This document shows positions 11,391 to 22,839 of a DNA stretch of 64,000 bases, piece by piece (the stretch's first letter is position 1; each line of letters begins with the position of its first letter). The stretch covers positions 35,462,042 to 35,526,041 of the forward strand of contig CM064683.1 in NCBI GenBank assembly GCA_032717465.1, in the 5' to 3' direction. This DNA is from Coenobita brevimanus (Eukaryota > Arthropoda > Malacostraca > Decapoda > Coenobitidae). The notes under the pieces were generated by a model. The model was given only the letters and a program-made list of their open reading frames with translations, did not search any database and was not told the DNA's origin. The position numbers and the translations under genes are program-made.

Positions 11391-12110
11391 GCGCGAGGGG
11401 ATTACGTGTTTGGTTCGGTTGGTATTTCTGTCGGTCTGTCTTCCCTCTGTCTCCGTCTGTTAGCAGGAATATGGAAAACTACTGGATGAAACTGCACCAA
11501 ATACAGACTAATGATTGAGCGCTATCAGGAGAACAAAGGAATAAGTTTTTGGCCGAAAAGGGTACATGAAAGTACATAAGAGTACATAGGAAATACAGAT
11601 AAAAGCATGCCTGTTGGCCTATAGTGAGATTATTCATAAAGAAAAAGAAATCTACGAAGGTCTCACCATCATGTATGAGAAAAGTATAAAAAAGAGCAGA
11701 AGTCTAGGGGCACGTCAGTTCATAAAGTGTTGACCCATTTTAGACCAAATCTAGTAAGGGTGGGGAAAGGAATGAAGTGACAGAGATTTAGGAACAATCA
11801 GTCAAAGATAAAAGTCACATGGTAGGTCTCAATCGCTTCTTAGCTCAGAGATTTTTATTCAATTTGGACCATACTTGGGGAAATGGTTGAAGGTTAGTCA
11901 ACAATGAAGTAATTAAACTGAGAACAATTAGCCAAAAATGTAGGTCTCAGGACAAAATCAACCTACACACTTTCAATCCATTTCGAACCATACTCGATGA
12001 ACGGATGAGGATCAGGCAAGGATGAACTAATTCGAGTTTGTGAATAATTCATCGAAGATTAAGTCACAGGGCTGGATCAAACGTGGATCTTAGACCGATA
12101 ACAGGGTGTG
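11391..12110 (-). repeat. CTGT-run plus GGTCA-rich repeat (possible HINE-like element)
   Basis: A CTGT-rich run (about 11,430-11,465) is followed by a 'gaaaactactggatgaaactgc' type block and then, from about 11,740, three to four diverged units with 'accatact.g..gaa..g' and AGGTCA/GGTCACA motifs. This is the same order (microsatellite, unique part, GGTCA units) as at 16,126-16,454. No intact terminal hairpin is seen. Confidence 0.5.
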
Positions 12111-13301
<1,191 letters not shown>

Positions 13302-13491
13302 GAGGAGCTGGTGGGGAAGAAAGTGGGAAGGAGGAAATAAGGGGAGACAGGAAGGAAGGATAAAGGTGGGAGAAAGCAAGGAATGGAAGTAAGACTGAAG
13401 AAAAGGTAAATGCTAGAGAAAAAGGAATGGAGGTATGGAGAAGGAGAGAGGCATAGAAGGAGAGGAACAGAGGGAAACAGAGTGGGCTGTA

Positions 13492-13529
<38 letters not shown>

Positions 13530-13619
13530 GGACACTGTTTCGATTCCAGGAGAATATTATTTGGCTGAAAAAAAACTGATGTGAATGTAGCAAAGGTTGT
13601 CACAAAATAGTAGCAGAAA

Positions 13620-13935
13620 TGCCAGGGGGCTGGTTTGTGGGCAGCACCCCTTACAGGATGCAGCGTTAAATTAACGCTTGCAGGCCCCTGTGATTCACGG
13701 TAAGATGAATAAAATCACCTGACGTTGGCTGCAGTAGAATGCTCGAGCTGTTCCGACCATGAGAGGGTTAAGGGTAACAGTATTAAGACTCTCAGGCTCC
13801 TATGTTCACTTAGCAGCTGAATAAAATCGTCTGGCATTAGCTGGAATACAATACTTGGGTTGTTCCTACCATGAATGAGTTAAAAGTAACGGTATTACTT
13901 CTCTCAGACTCCAGTAACTCATTCTCAAGCAAATG
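13620..13935. repeat. About 115-bp tandem monomer, 2-3 units
   Basis: Units share 'gaataaaatc..ctggc.tt.gctg.a' (starts about 13,706 and 13,820), a 'tgttcc.accatga' block and a 'taa..gtaac.gtatta' block. Diverged monomers of the same family occur singly at 42,180-42,360, 50,820-50,890, 53,920-54,060, 55,110-55,170 and 55,950-56,010. Non-coding. Confidence 0.65.
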
Positions 13936-13974
13936 CAGAAGCCTGTTAATTCTCTCAATGTTCAGCAATGTAAG

Positions 13975-14025
13975 TCACCATTATCATCATTATCATCATA
14001 ATCATCATCATTATCCCAATTCTCT
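13975..14025. repeat. (ATC/ATT)n imperfect trinucleotide run
   Basis: Short imperfect run of atc/att triplets. Confidence 0.85.
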
Positions 14026-14420
14026 TTCTCATTAATACATGGGATGAGAATGTTCCAGAAATATGAAGGGAAAAGCAGAAAAGCTGGAAAACTATTAAAC
14101 AGAACGCCAAAGTGTAATGAGTCACACAGCCTTCCACTCGTCACAAATCTTCGAAATTACCAGCATCATCTCAGGCCAATCGATCCACACAAAAATGCGA
14201 TTCATAATGCCTGAGCGATAGAGCCATTTCATCGACTGCCTAGATAAAAAACGGTGCAAACCCTGTCATGAACGTACAACTAAGGACATAAATATCGATC
14301 TACTTGAAAACGGGAAGCGAGGAGGAAGTGAGCGATAATTTTCGAAAGCGGGTGATAAGATCTTCGAAGTTCAACAAGCTTTTCAGAATATTATGGAAAA
14401 GTTATTGAAGTAAAATCTGG
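14026..14420. other. No recognisable feature
   Basis: Non-coding, nothing identified. Confidence 0.45.
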
Positions 14421-16095
14421 AAAGAATTTTTTGACTGCGTTTGTACATATATCTCCTTACACGCTTCATCCATTCATATTCATTCATCATCAGTTTTCTT
14501 CTAGCTTCATTAGTTTTCATACCTCGCTTATTCGTGCATTCACCTACATTATCCTTCCACGCCTCTTCCAACCTTTAAGTTCACCCATACATACCCTTTT
14601 CACTCCACTCATCATAGCCATTCTCCCCATATGATCACACTCAAACTTTCTTCTATCCGTTGATCAACAAGCTTCTACTGTATACTCCACATTTCCTGTC
14701 TTACGTAGCATACGCTGCACAAACATTTCTTAACATCTGCATGTCTATTGCCTACATTTCCTATCTTAGCCAGTTTTGCAGCCCACAAACATTCTGTAAC
14801 ATTTCAAGTTCTATTGGCCACATTTTCTGTCTTTCCAGTCTATGCAGCCCATAAACATTCCTTAACATTTCCATTTCAATTGCTTTCACTATTGGTTTTC
14901 TGTACTAAAGTCACTGCAAAGAGTCACACCCATACGTTAATGACAGCAATGATACACTTGCATGCAGCCTCATATTCACCTCATACTCACACCTCTGTTC
15001 CATATCAAGGTCTTCATTGCATCAGTCATACTTCTTTGAGCCACTCTACACTTCGTTCACACATTTACCTCTCATTTGCTACTGGTAGAGAGACGCCTTA
15101 ATACGGTGGCAACGATATATCTGGGCGAATCTACTACAAAATTTTATAGATGTCCCTCAACTCCCTCCCTATGCCCCCAAAGTAGGATAGCACGCTGGGG
15201 AACCAGGGCAACTTCAGTCTGCAGTTCACCTGGCTGTCGTTCAGCTAAGACTGCTGCCACAACTGCAATACCCTCTCTTCTTTGTCAGTGCACCCAGATA
15301 CATAAATTTCACCACTATCAGTCTCATTCCATTCACCATCACAGCACACTTGATACAACCATTATTTGATCTCCTCACTACATACTTTCGGACCTCATCT
15401 CTTGCATGCATTCTCAAAGCTCTGAATTAGTCCAATATACTACGTTCATTATCAGCAAGCAACATAGCATCACCTACATACATCAGATTTGATATATTAC
15501 GTCTTTATTCATTCAAAAACAGCTTCACTCCGTCTTTGCATATTAAACTTTGGCCTCTCTCACAGCTTCATGGACCTATATACTGAATATCCATTGTAAT
15601 ATCGTCCACTCGTGTCTCCATTACTGAAACTGATCCAGTCGCGTAGGCATCCATCTATTCTTACACTACCGCCATAAAAACTCTCCTCGGCATTCAGTAG
15701 TTCTCCTTCATACCATACATACCACATACGTAACCCCTTCCATAATAGCTCTCTGTTCACTTCGTCACATGCTTTCTCTACATCAATAAATGTCATAAAT
15801 ATTTACTGTCCTTCTGACATGCTTACTGTATGTCTTCCTCCTGTACAAATGATTTATCCATATATTCCCTTACCACTCCAGAAATCACCCTGTTCATCAT
15901 TCATCAATTATTCTGACATTCGTACTACCTTATCCATCACCATTATTGTATATATCTTACCCACAACACCCGGAAGACATTCCATACTAATTTATGCATT
16001 TACAGCAGTCACCTTTACTTCAGCTTCTTCCATGCTACTGACAGAACTTCAGTCAAGCAGCTTTCTGACATACTTCTCGTAACAGTTCACTGCAC
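14421..16095 (-). pseudogene. Degenerate RTE-like LINE, reverse transcriptase remnant
   Basis: Reading the minus strand across several frames recovers RT landmarks in order. First is a 'GK.Y......V' and 'EQGDFWSGKGI' stretch (about 15,990-15,870; compare EQGGFRKGRG in the 31 kb copy). Then comes F.D.EKACDEVNRELLWKGLR (15,560-15,796). Then the active-site equivalent YVGDAMLLAD near 15,450-15,480, with the first Asp replaced by Gly. Stops and frameshifts break every frame. The part below about 15,240 is less certain. It differs from the 30 kb RTE family enough to be another subfamily. Confidence 0.65.
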
Positions 16096-16125
16096 CCTCT
16101 TCACTGCACCCTCTTCATTGCATTT

Positions 16126-16453
16126 TTACCTCGCCCGGACGGAGTCCGATGATGTATTGTTTTTGGTCGAGTTTCTTTGTTTGTTGTTAGAAACATTACG
16201 GAAAAACGGCTGAATGAAATTACATGAAACTCTCAGGATATGTGGGCACTGGTCCCCAAAGAAAGTGATTAAATTATGGAGATAACCAAATGACCCTGAA
16301 CGGTCAAAATCAAGGTCACTGATTTTCAGAGGGCTATAACTTGAAAACGGTTGAAGATAGAGATATTTACCATTGTAACATACAGGAACTCGTAATACGG
16401 GCTTTCATTTGGCACCAAGACTTTTGACCCTGAATGACCTTGAAAGGTCAAAC

Positions 16454-16454
<1 letters not shown>
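16126..16454 (-). mobile_element. HINE-like element, family with 145-bp core (partial)
   Basis: This is the inverse of the right part of 61,332-62,119. It begins with the end sequence CCTCGCCCGGACGGAGTC (second hairpin arm mutated), then a GTTT run. A block matching 'gaaattacatgaaactctcagg' and 'ggcactggtcccca' follows, then one to two GGTCA units. It is cut off by the (TA) run at 16,455, after which another stretch of the family is not visible. Confidence 0.75.

Positions 16455-16530
<76 letters not shown>
16455..16530. repeat. (AT)n microsatellite
   Basis: Perfect run of about 38 units. Confidence 0.98.
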
Positions 16531-16533
<3 letters not shown>

Positions 16534-16626
16534 GTGCTAACTAAAGTTCCCGAAGATTCGAAAGCAAGATGAAAACCACTTGTCGCACTGCGTGTGGATG
16601 CTAGGTGGAAGTACACGCACCCATTG

Positions 16627-16628
<2 letters not shown>

Positions 16629-16700
<72 letters not shown>
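16629..16700. repeat. (TA)n microsatellite
   Basis: Perfect run of 36 units, 98 bp after the preceding AT run. Confidence 0.98.
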
Positions 16701-16701
<1 letters not shown>

Positions 16702-18560
16702 TGTATATTAGCAAATAATAAAACAGAACTTTATATAATTCTCCTCCGTCTCAACATATGCAACTCCCTCAATACAGAAACTCATAACATAAGATATATT
16801 TGGATTTTTAGGAAATAATAACACTCGTGACATATACAAGTAGGGAAAGTGCGTAACAAATGTTTTTGTTTAAGTTACTTAGTCTGTCACCTAGTCATTC
16901 TTTCAATAGGTAGCTGCATAACGAAAAGTGTGATGTTCACCAAAATGAAGCTAAATCACGAGATGTCAAAACAATCGAAAAACTCAAGGAAAAGAAACGA
17001 ACAATTTTTCTTAACTTCTTGAGTCTGCTGACATTGTTTTTCGTTCTTTCTAGCAACTACCGAAGCGTATTTGTTCTCATTTGACAGAGATACGTAACCT
17101 TTTCAGGTTGGTTTATGGTCGTGTTTAGTCAGACAGCAAGGTAAATTTGGCTAGCAATCGGGGATATTCTTTCCCGACCCATAACCAGAGCGCAGGTCGA
17201 ATTTCACACATTCGCGACTTAGCTTTCAAGTTGCGGAAGTAGCCTAGTTGTATCAGATGAAAACAAGTAGGATACAGACAATCTTCCTCAGCCTAACAGA
17301 GCACCCATATAATGATGGGGTTAATGATGACTATATCTTACCCCTTAGCTTTGAAAACCCTACCCAAAGCTGAATAACACTACCTGGAGATTTAGAATTA
17401 AAAACAGAAAAGGGGTCACCATAGTGGAGGTATTCGTCTCTTGAATCCGGAGACATATTTTTCAGATTATTTTGGTTGCCATCAGATACTTATTTTCACC
17501 AACTCGGTAGAGGCGTCTGACCGTGTGTCGGTTAGACACAAACTCCAGTAACACGTCTGCTATGATACATTTACACCAAGCTGACTACAGATCATAAGCT
17601 GGTGGCAAGAATAAAACAGTAACGATGTCATGGTAGTGAAAGAGCTAAGCTGGCGCACTGTTTATCTTTGTCAAAATTCTGTTTAAACAGTGGACTTCTG
17701 TGTAGATAAAATCGATTTCAGATTACACTCCTATCTTCATTATCGTCTCAGCAGGTCATCTAATGTACTTCTGTCGATATTTGGCTGCGAAAATTGTAAA
17801 ATTCTTGTTTACAAAGAAAAAAAATGATGCCAGATGAAACTACCCCCAAAACAGTTCTTCATGTATAATTTAATGTATCAATCTACTCAGTGTTATTCGG
17901 TCAATGTATGGTAAAATGAAAGATGTAAAATTCTGATGAAATAAAAGTTATGTGACCCAAATGAACTTTTCTGAAAAGTATACAACAAATCTTCATATAA
18001 TCTTCTTAGTCCCCGAATTTATGATCTTCAGTTAAAATGCACTTACATCAAATAAATGAAACACTACCAGAGCGAATGGAAATATTCGTTGCCAGATGAA
18101 GCTGTCTTCAAATATAATGTAGCTCTTTATACTGATCATCTGAAATTGTCATTTTATCACTCCATCAATATGCAGTTACGTCAAATAAAGGATATTTTAC
18201 CTAGAAAGGAAAAAAATATTCGAATCCACATGAAAATGAAGGTATATTAAGGAAGATAACAATACAAATATGCAATCTCACACACAAGTTAACCTCAGTA
18301 AAGTCTGTGAACACTATCTGATGCATCATATTAGAGTCATTTATAGTCAAAGAAACCAAACTTCTCTCTGTTTACACATATTCACCAACAGAGGGACGTG
18401 AAAAGTTGGGGAGATGATATACTGGGAAAACGTTTGGACTGAGATGTAATATGCGGCTGATGCTGTGATGCGTTTACTAGATGTATGAAGGGCAAGAAAA
18501 AAAAACATAAACAAGAAATCTCACACAAAAGATAAAGAAACTCAAGAGACTTGTGCCTGT
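16701..18560. other. AT-rich stretch; presumed dpr-like intron or 3' flank
   Basis: No exon seen. A weak recurring 'cagatgaa.ct' motif (about 17,835, 18,093 and 17,258) suggests decayed monomers of a dispersed repeat. The exon completing Ig domain 2 should lie below 18,563 on the minus strand but I could not locate it. Confidence 0.4.
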
Positions 18561-18562
18561 AC

Positions 18563-18690
18563 CTTGTCGCGGTGGTACCATAGAATGAAGTCTGGCGGTT
18601 CTGGGCTCATGTGTACCATACAGGTGAGGTTGAGGGTACTGCCACGGTCCAGGTACACGTCCCCACCTCCAAGAAGCTCCACTGTTGGTA
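18563..18690 (-). CDS. dpr-like: dpr-like protein, exon with first half of Ig domain 2
   Basis: This exon encodes about 42 residues from PTVELLGG through the Ig B-strand NLTCMV to ILWYHRDK. This matches the start of the second Ig domain of arthropod dpr (defective proboscis extension response) proteins, which typically read VELLG..D.Y.D.GST.NLTC....SPEPP...WYH. Dpr proteins are neuronal cell-surface ligands of DIP receptors in synaptic partner choice. The minus strand shows a pyrimidine-rich acceptor ending in cag just before 18690 and a donor GTACAG just after 18563 (AAG|GTACAG). The first two bases TA complete a Val codon started by the upstream exon at 39,434, giving continuous VVVPTVE. 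The second Cys half of the domain must be in a further exon, not found. The donor choice is inferred; the frame would otherwise stop eight codons later. Confidence 0.85.
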
Positions 18691-18836
18691 CTGGAACAAG
18701 ATAGTGAGTCTTAAGACAGTTAAACTGTCTGGAAGTGTGCACATGAAGTTTTCCTCACTTCACGATTTGGTGAGAAAATGTCAGACTGATGATTATGATG
18801 ATAATGAAGTTCAGTACAGTACTTCTTTCGTTTTTG

Positions 18837-18840
<4 letters not shown>

Positions 18841-18893
<53 letters not shown>
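18841..18893. repeat. (AC)n microsatellite
   Basis: Perfect run of about 26 units, about 150 bp from the dpr-like exon acceptor. Confidence 0.98.
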
Positions 18894-18895
<2 letters not shown>

Positions 18896-19860
18896 CACAA
18901 TCCATAATTTCATACCTCTTTTGGGTCCAGGAAAATCGAAGTCATGATTGAACAAAGTCCAGGCGGGTGGACATTGGTTACTACAGTAGTGTTTCGGCAA
19001 ATACCTCTGGACTATTTACAGTATTTGTTCTGGTGCAATTCTACATACTGGCAGCTGATTTTATTTAACTTATGAATCACATCTCAGTCTGAAGACAGTA
19101 ACGAGCGGTGCACAATAATAAATTTTTTTCGGCTGCAGTACGACAATAATTAATCTAATATAAAGTCACTATTCCTTCATAAAAGGGCACAAAGCATCAT
19201 CCGGCACACATAAAATACACAAATGCAATTATGAAAAAAACACTCAAAATACTATTTTGATATACGTCTGATTTATGAAAATGTATGTTGTCTCTGAATT
19301 CCATTCAGACCCGGGAGTTTTCTTGCAGCTAAGTAGCCTAGTGGTGGTAAGAAAAAAAAAAAAAAAAAAGTGTCAATGAGATATACGGAGGTATGGTAGG
19401 TTATTAACACATTCTACTTTTATACTTCCACTACGCTCTTGAATCTGACTCGGCTGTCAACTATTTGTTTCATCCGGAGTATAAAGGGTTATCTGTAAAC
19501 AGCGCTCCGCAAGAAACTCACCTGGCGGCATCTTATGTGTTGCGAGGACGGCTCGGTCTGCTGGTGTGGTTGTGACCGTGGCACTGGGAGTAGGAAATGA
19601 ATAAATAATGCAGGATAGACACTGATATCGCTGACTTGCCATCCCCGCATCACACAAGAAGTCGGCCAGTGGAGTGGAAGGGGAGGGTTACTATGCAGGC
19701 CACATGACATATAAACGAACCTAACTGAGTTTTGCGATAAACATGTCTACATACCAGTTAACTATACCTAGACAATGCCTCGCATTTTTTTAAAATCATC
19801 ATTCTTATTTGATTACTGAGCTCTTAGTGGCTGCATGAGTAAAGACAAACTTCTGTCTGT
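18894..19860. other. Intronic sequence, nothing firm
   Basis: Non-coding. It contains an A18 run (19,351-19,369) and one possible short exon on the minus strand at 19,522-19,583, discussed as a finding. Confidence 0.45.
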
Positions 19861-19865
19861 CAGTC

Positions 19866-20835
19866 CATGTATAGCCAGAGTCCTTAATCCTGGAAGACAG
19901 CCACAAACAAATCGCCTCTACTTTGCCCTGTCCTCTGCCATTTGGCTACATTCCCTCAGGGTCATACCTCCTTCTGTCATATATCTCTCCACTCCATTCC
20001 CCATCTCATCCTTGGTTCACCATCCCCTCTCCCCTTCCACCTCATTCACATACATTCTCCGAGCCAGTCTCTCATCCTCCATACTCTTCACATGGCTAAA
20101 CCACCTCAAAGTATTTCACTTATTTAGTCAAATCCACATTAACACAACAACCCTCCTATAGTTCCTCATTTTTATGTGCCCCTAATAAGTTAAATCATTT
20201 CAACTGCTTTCACTCCTGAACTGTGTCCTTCCAACAGGACCCAAGCTTCGTTTCCATACGTTAGAGTGGGAATCACAATACTGTCATGCAGCGCCACTGT
20301 TTTTTAGTTCCAAGCCCATTTCCTTATTCCTTATCACTACTTTCAATGAACGAGCAACATTTCTTCCTTGCTGAACTTTTCCAAGCACTTTATCCTACAA
20401 ACTTCCATTCTTACTCATCACTCTACATATGTACACGACTGCACTCACATCTCCATTTCCTCATCATCCAACCTCAATCTGCATTGTGTGATTTAATTTC
20501 TCATAAGGACTACAACTTTAATTTACATTCACGTTTAGAGTCAGTTCGTACATGAACTCCCAAACTCATTCATCAAGTCTTGTATCAAACAACAGTACAA
20601 GAAGTTTCCAAACCATACCCTCTTTTATGATTAGACACTTCAACATCTACTGCCCTACCTTGCATCTCTTTAATGGTTCCCTTTGAACAACCACGTAGAC
20701 ATGAAACATCCCTGATTCAATTGAACCTTCAAACTAAAGAACTCAGTTCACTATCCACACGCACTGCACTTCAAGCGCCTTCAATTCAACAATTTCCCGT
20801 CTACTCCATATATTTATAATCCCTTCCAAATTCGT
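19866..20835 (-). pseudogene. Decayed RTE LINE 3' half
   Basis: About 970 bp that aligns block for block with about 30,280-31,310 of the better RTE copy: the C-terminal region, the thumb region, the segment after the active site and the segment around the stop-interrupted motif. It has several internal deletions; for example, the active-site region is shortened near 20,560-20,620. No frame is open for long. No TCTA tail is clear at its 3' end. Confidence 0.8.
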
Positions 20836-21078
20836 TGACATTTTACTCTCAAACCGATATACAGATAATGTTTATACAAACCAGAAACTAAGGATAGTTT
20901 TTATTAATGCATTAGGCCTTCTTTAAAACCTTGGCTTCAACTTCCCGACAGCAAGGTGAGTTAGGAAATTTTAGTTTCTGATGTTCGGTATAAAATTTTT
21001 CAGTTTATGCTCGAACTGTTTTGCCGCCCCACAGAGTAACACGTCACTCATAGTGCCATACACTCACACACCACAGCA

Positions 21079-21080
<2 letters not shown>
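20836..21080. other. No recognisable feature
   Basis: Short intronic stretch, nothing identified. Confidence 0.45.

Positions 21081-21146
<66 letters not shown>
21081..21146. repeat. (CT)n microsatellite
   Basis: Perfect run of 33 units. Confidence 0.98.
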
Positions 21147-21150
<4 letters not shown>

Positions 21151-21405
21151 TGTCGTCCTTGATTAGCCATATTTAACATAACTTTTACATTTCTTTACGA
21201 GGGATTAAATAAAATAGAAATATGCCGGTTGCAAATTTTGAGAAACCAGGCAGAAGAGAAAAAGCTTCCAAGACGATTTTATGAGAGACATTTTGATCTG
21301 GAGATGACATAGCATTAATAAAAGTCTTCACTATGTCCGATCCTTCCTAAGTTAACAGGAAGCAGAATAACAGCAGATGCGGTAACTGCTACGCCTTCGG
21401 TTAAT
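21147..21405. other. No recognisable feature
   Basis: Intronic, nothing identified. Confidence 0.45.
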
Positions 21406-21409
21406 ACTC

Positions 21410-21935
21410 TTGTGTGGTGTGGTGTGGGAGGGAGATTTTGTGTTGTGGTGTGGTGGTGCTGGAGGGAGATTTTGTGTGTTGTGGTGTGGTATGGTGTGGG
21501 AGGGAGATTTTGTGTGTTGTGGTGTGGTGGTGTGGGAGGGAGATTTTGTGTGTTGTGGTGGGGTGTAGTGTGGGAGGGAGATTTTGTGAGTTGTGGTGTG
21601 GTGTGGTGTGGGAGGGAGATTTTGTGTGTTGTGGTGTGGTGTGGTGTGGGAGGGAGATTTTCTGTTATGGTGTGGTGGTGTGGGAGGGAGATTTTCTGTG
21701 TTGTGGTGTGGTGTGGTGTGAGAGGGAGATTTTGTGTGTTATGGTGTCGTGGTGTGGGAGGGAGATTTTGTGAGTTGTGATGTGGGAGGGAGATTTTGTG
21801 TGTTGTAGTGTGGTGATGTGGGAGGGAGATTTTGTGTGTTGTAGTGTGGTGTGGAAGGAAGATTTGTGTGTTGTGGTGTGGTGGTGTGGGAAGGAGATTT
21901 TGTGTGTTGTGGTGTGGTGTGGTGAGGCACGGGTT
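21410..21935. repeat. GT/GGGAGGGAGATTTT minisatellite, about 14 units
   Basis: The core GGGAGGGAGATTTTGTG recurs every 30-39 bp, separated by variable ttgtggtgtggtgtggt spacers. The Cys/Gly/Val-rich frames of about 120 codons on plus, and His/Thr frames on minus, are products of the repeat and not genes. Confidence 0.95.
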
Positions 21936-22169
21936 TGCATAAGTCGCTAAAGTCTACGGGTGTGCAGCACTTTGTTTTCAAAATATCATTATTAAGAGAC
22001 AGACGGACAGGGCCGCTCTTAGATACGTTCTCGCATCCAAAAATAATTTCGATATAAATAAGAAATGTAAAAAATATATACTTCCTCAGGTTGAAAAGGT
22101 TGAAAATGAAAATGAAACAAAATGGAGGTCAAGGGCTGGCACAGTTCCCAGACAGTTTAGCACCACAGG

Positions 22170-22283
22170 GTATTGACGCTTAGAGGAGCAGAGGAGGGGA
22201 GAGGGAGGGGAGAAAGGAGGGGCCGAGGAGGGGAGGGGGGGAGGGGAGAAAGGAGTAATTTTAGATGTGAGCGTGTAAGAATG

Positions 22284-22317
<34 letters not shown>

Positions 22318-22332
22318 CAAGCGGAAAGGCTT

Positions 22333-22403
<71 letters not shown>
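22170..22403. repeat. Purine tract followed by (GA), (GT) and (CT) runs
   Basis: A GA/GGGG-rich tract (22,180-22,252) leads to (GA) 22,286-22,315, (GT) 22,336-22,370 and (CT) 22,371-22,403. The GA and CT runs are mutually complementary and could pair as a stem around the GT run. Confidence 0.9.
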
Positions 22404-22405
<2 letters not shown>

Positions 22406-22839
22406 ACATACACTCAACCACATTCACATTACCTGGTCCCCATACAAGCACCTCATGCACCATCAGATTCTTTTTAATTCACCCACAAGGACTGAAGGTT
22501 AGCCTTGCAATTTGTTGACCTGATATAGTAGCCACACAGTACGAATTTTGGCCTATCTAGGTCTCCACACTATGAGGGAGACCTACAGGGGAAGAAAAAT
22601 GTTAAAAAACGTTGCCAGCTTTAGGCATATGTAAAAAATTCTTGATTTCTCTTTGTAAAATGTTTGCCTCCTTTTTCAAACTCTGAAATACAACATTAGT
22701 GCTGTGTGATGTAATGTCATGATTTTTTTTTATATTGTTTATCTGTACAAGTCTTGTACTCTTTCTTTCTATATAAATGTATATATTATTCGACCACTGA
22801 GCATGCTTCCCCTGAGAGAACTATGATCAGTGACATGCG
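22404..22839. other. No recognisable feature
   Basis: Intronic non-coding sequence. Confidence 0.45.

Noticed and set aside
21412..21780. Gly/Cys-rich protein gene
   Set aside because: The 122-codon and 119-codon frames are two readings of one minisatellite.
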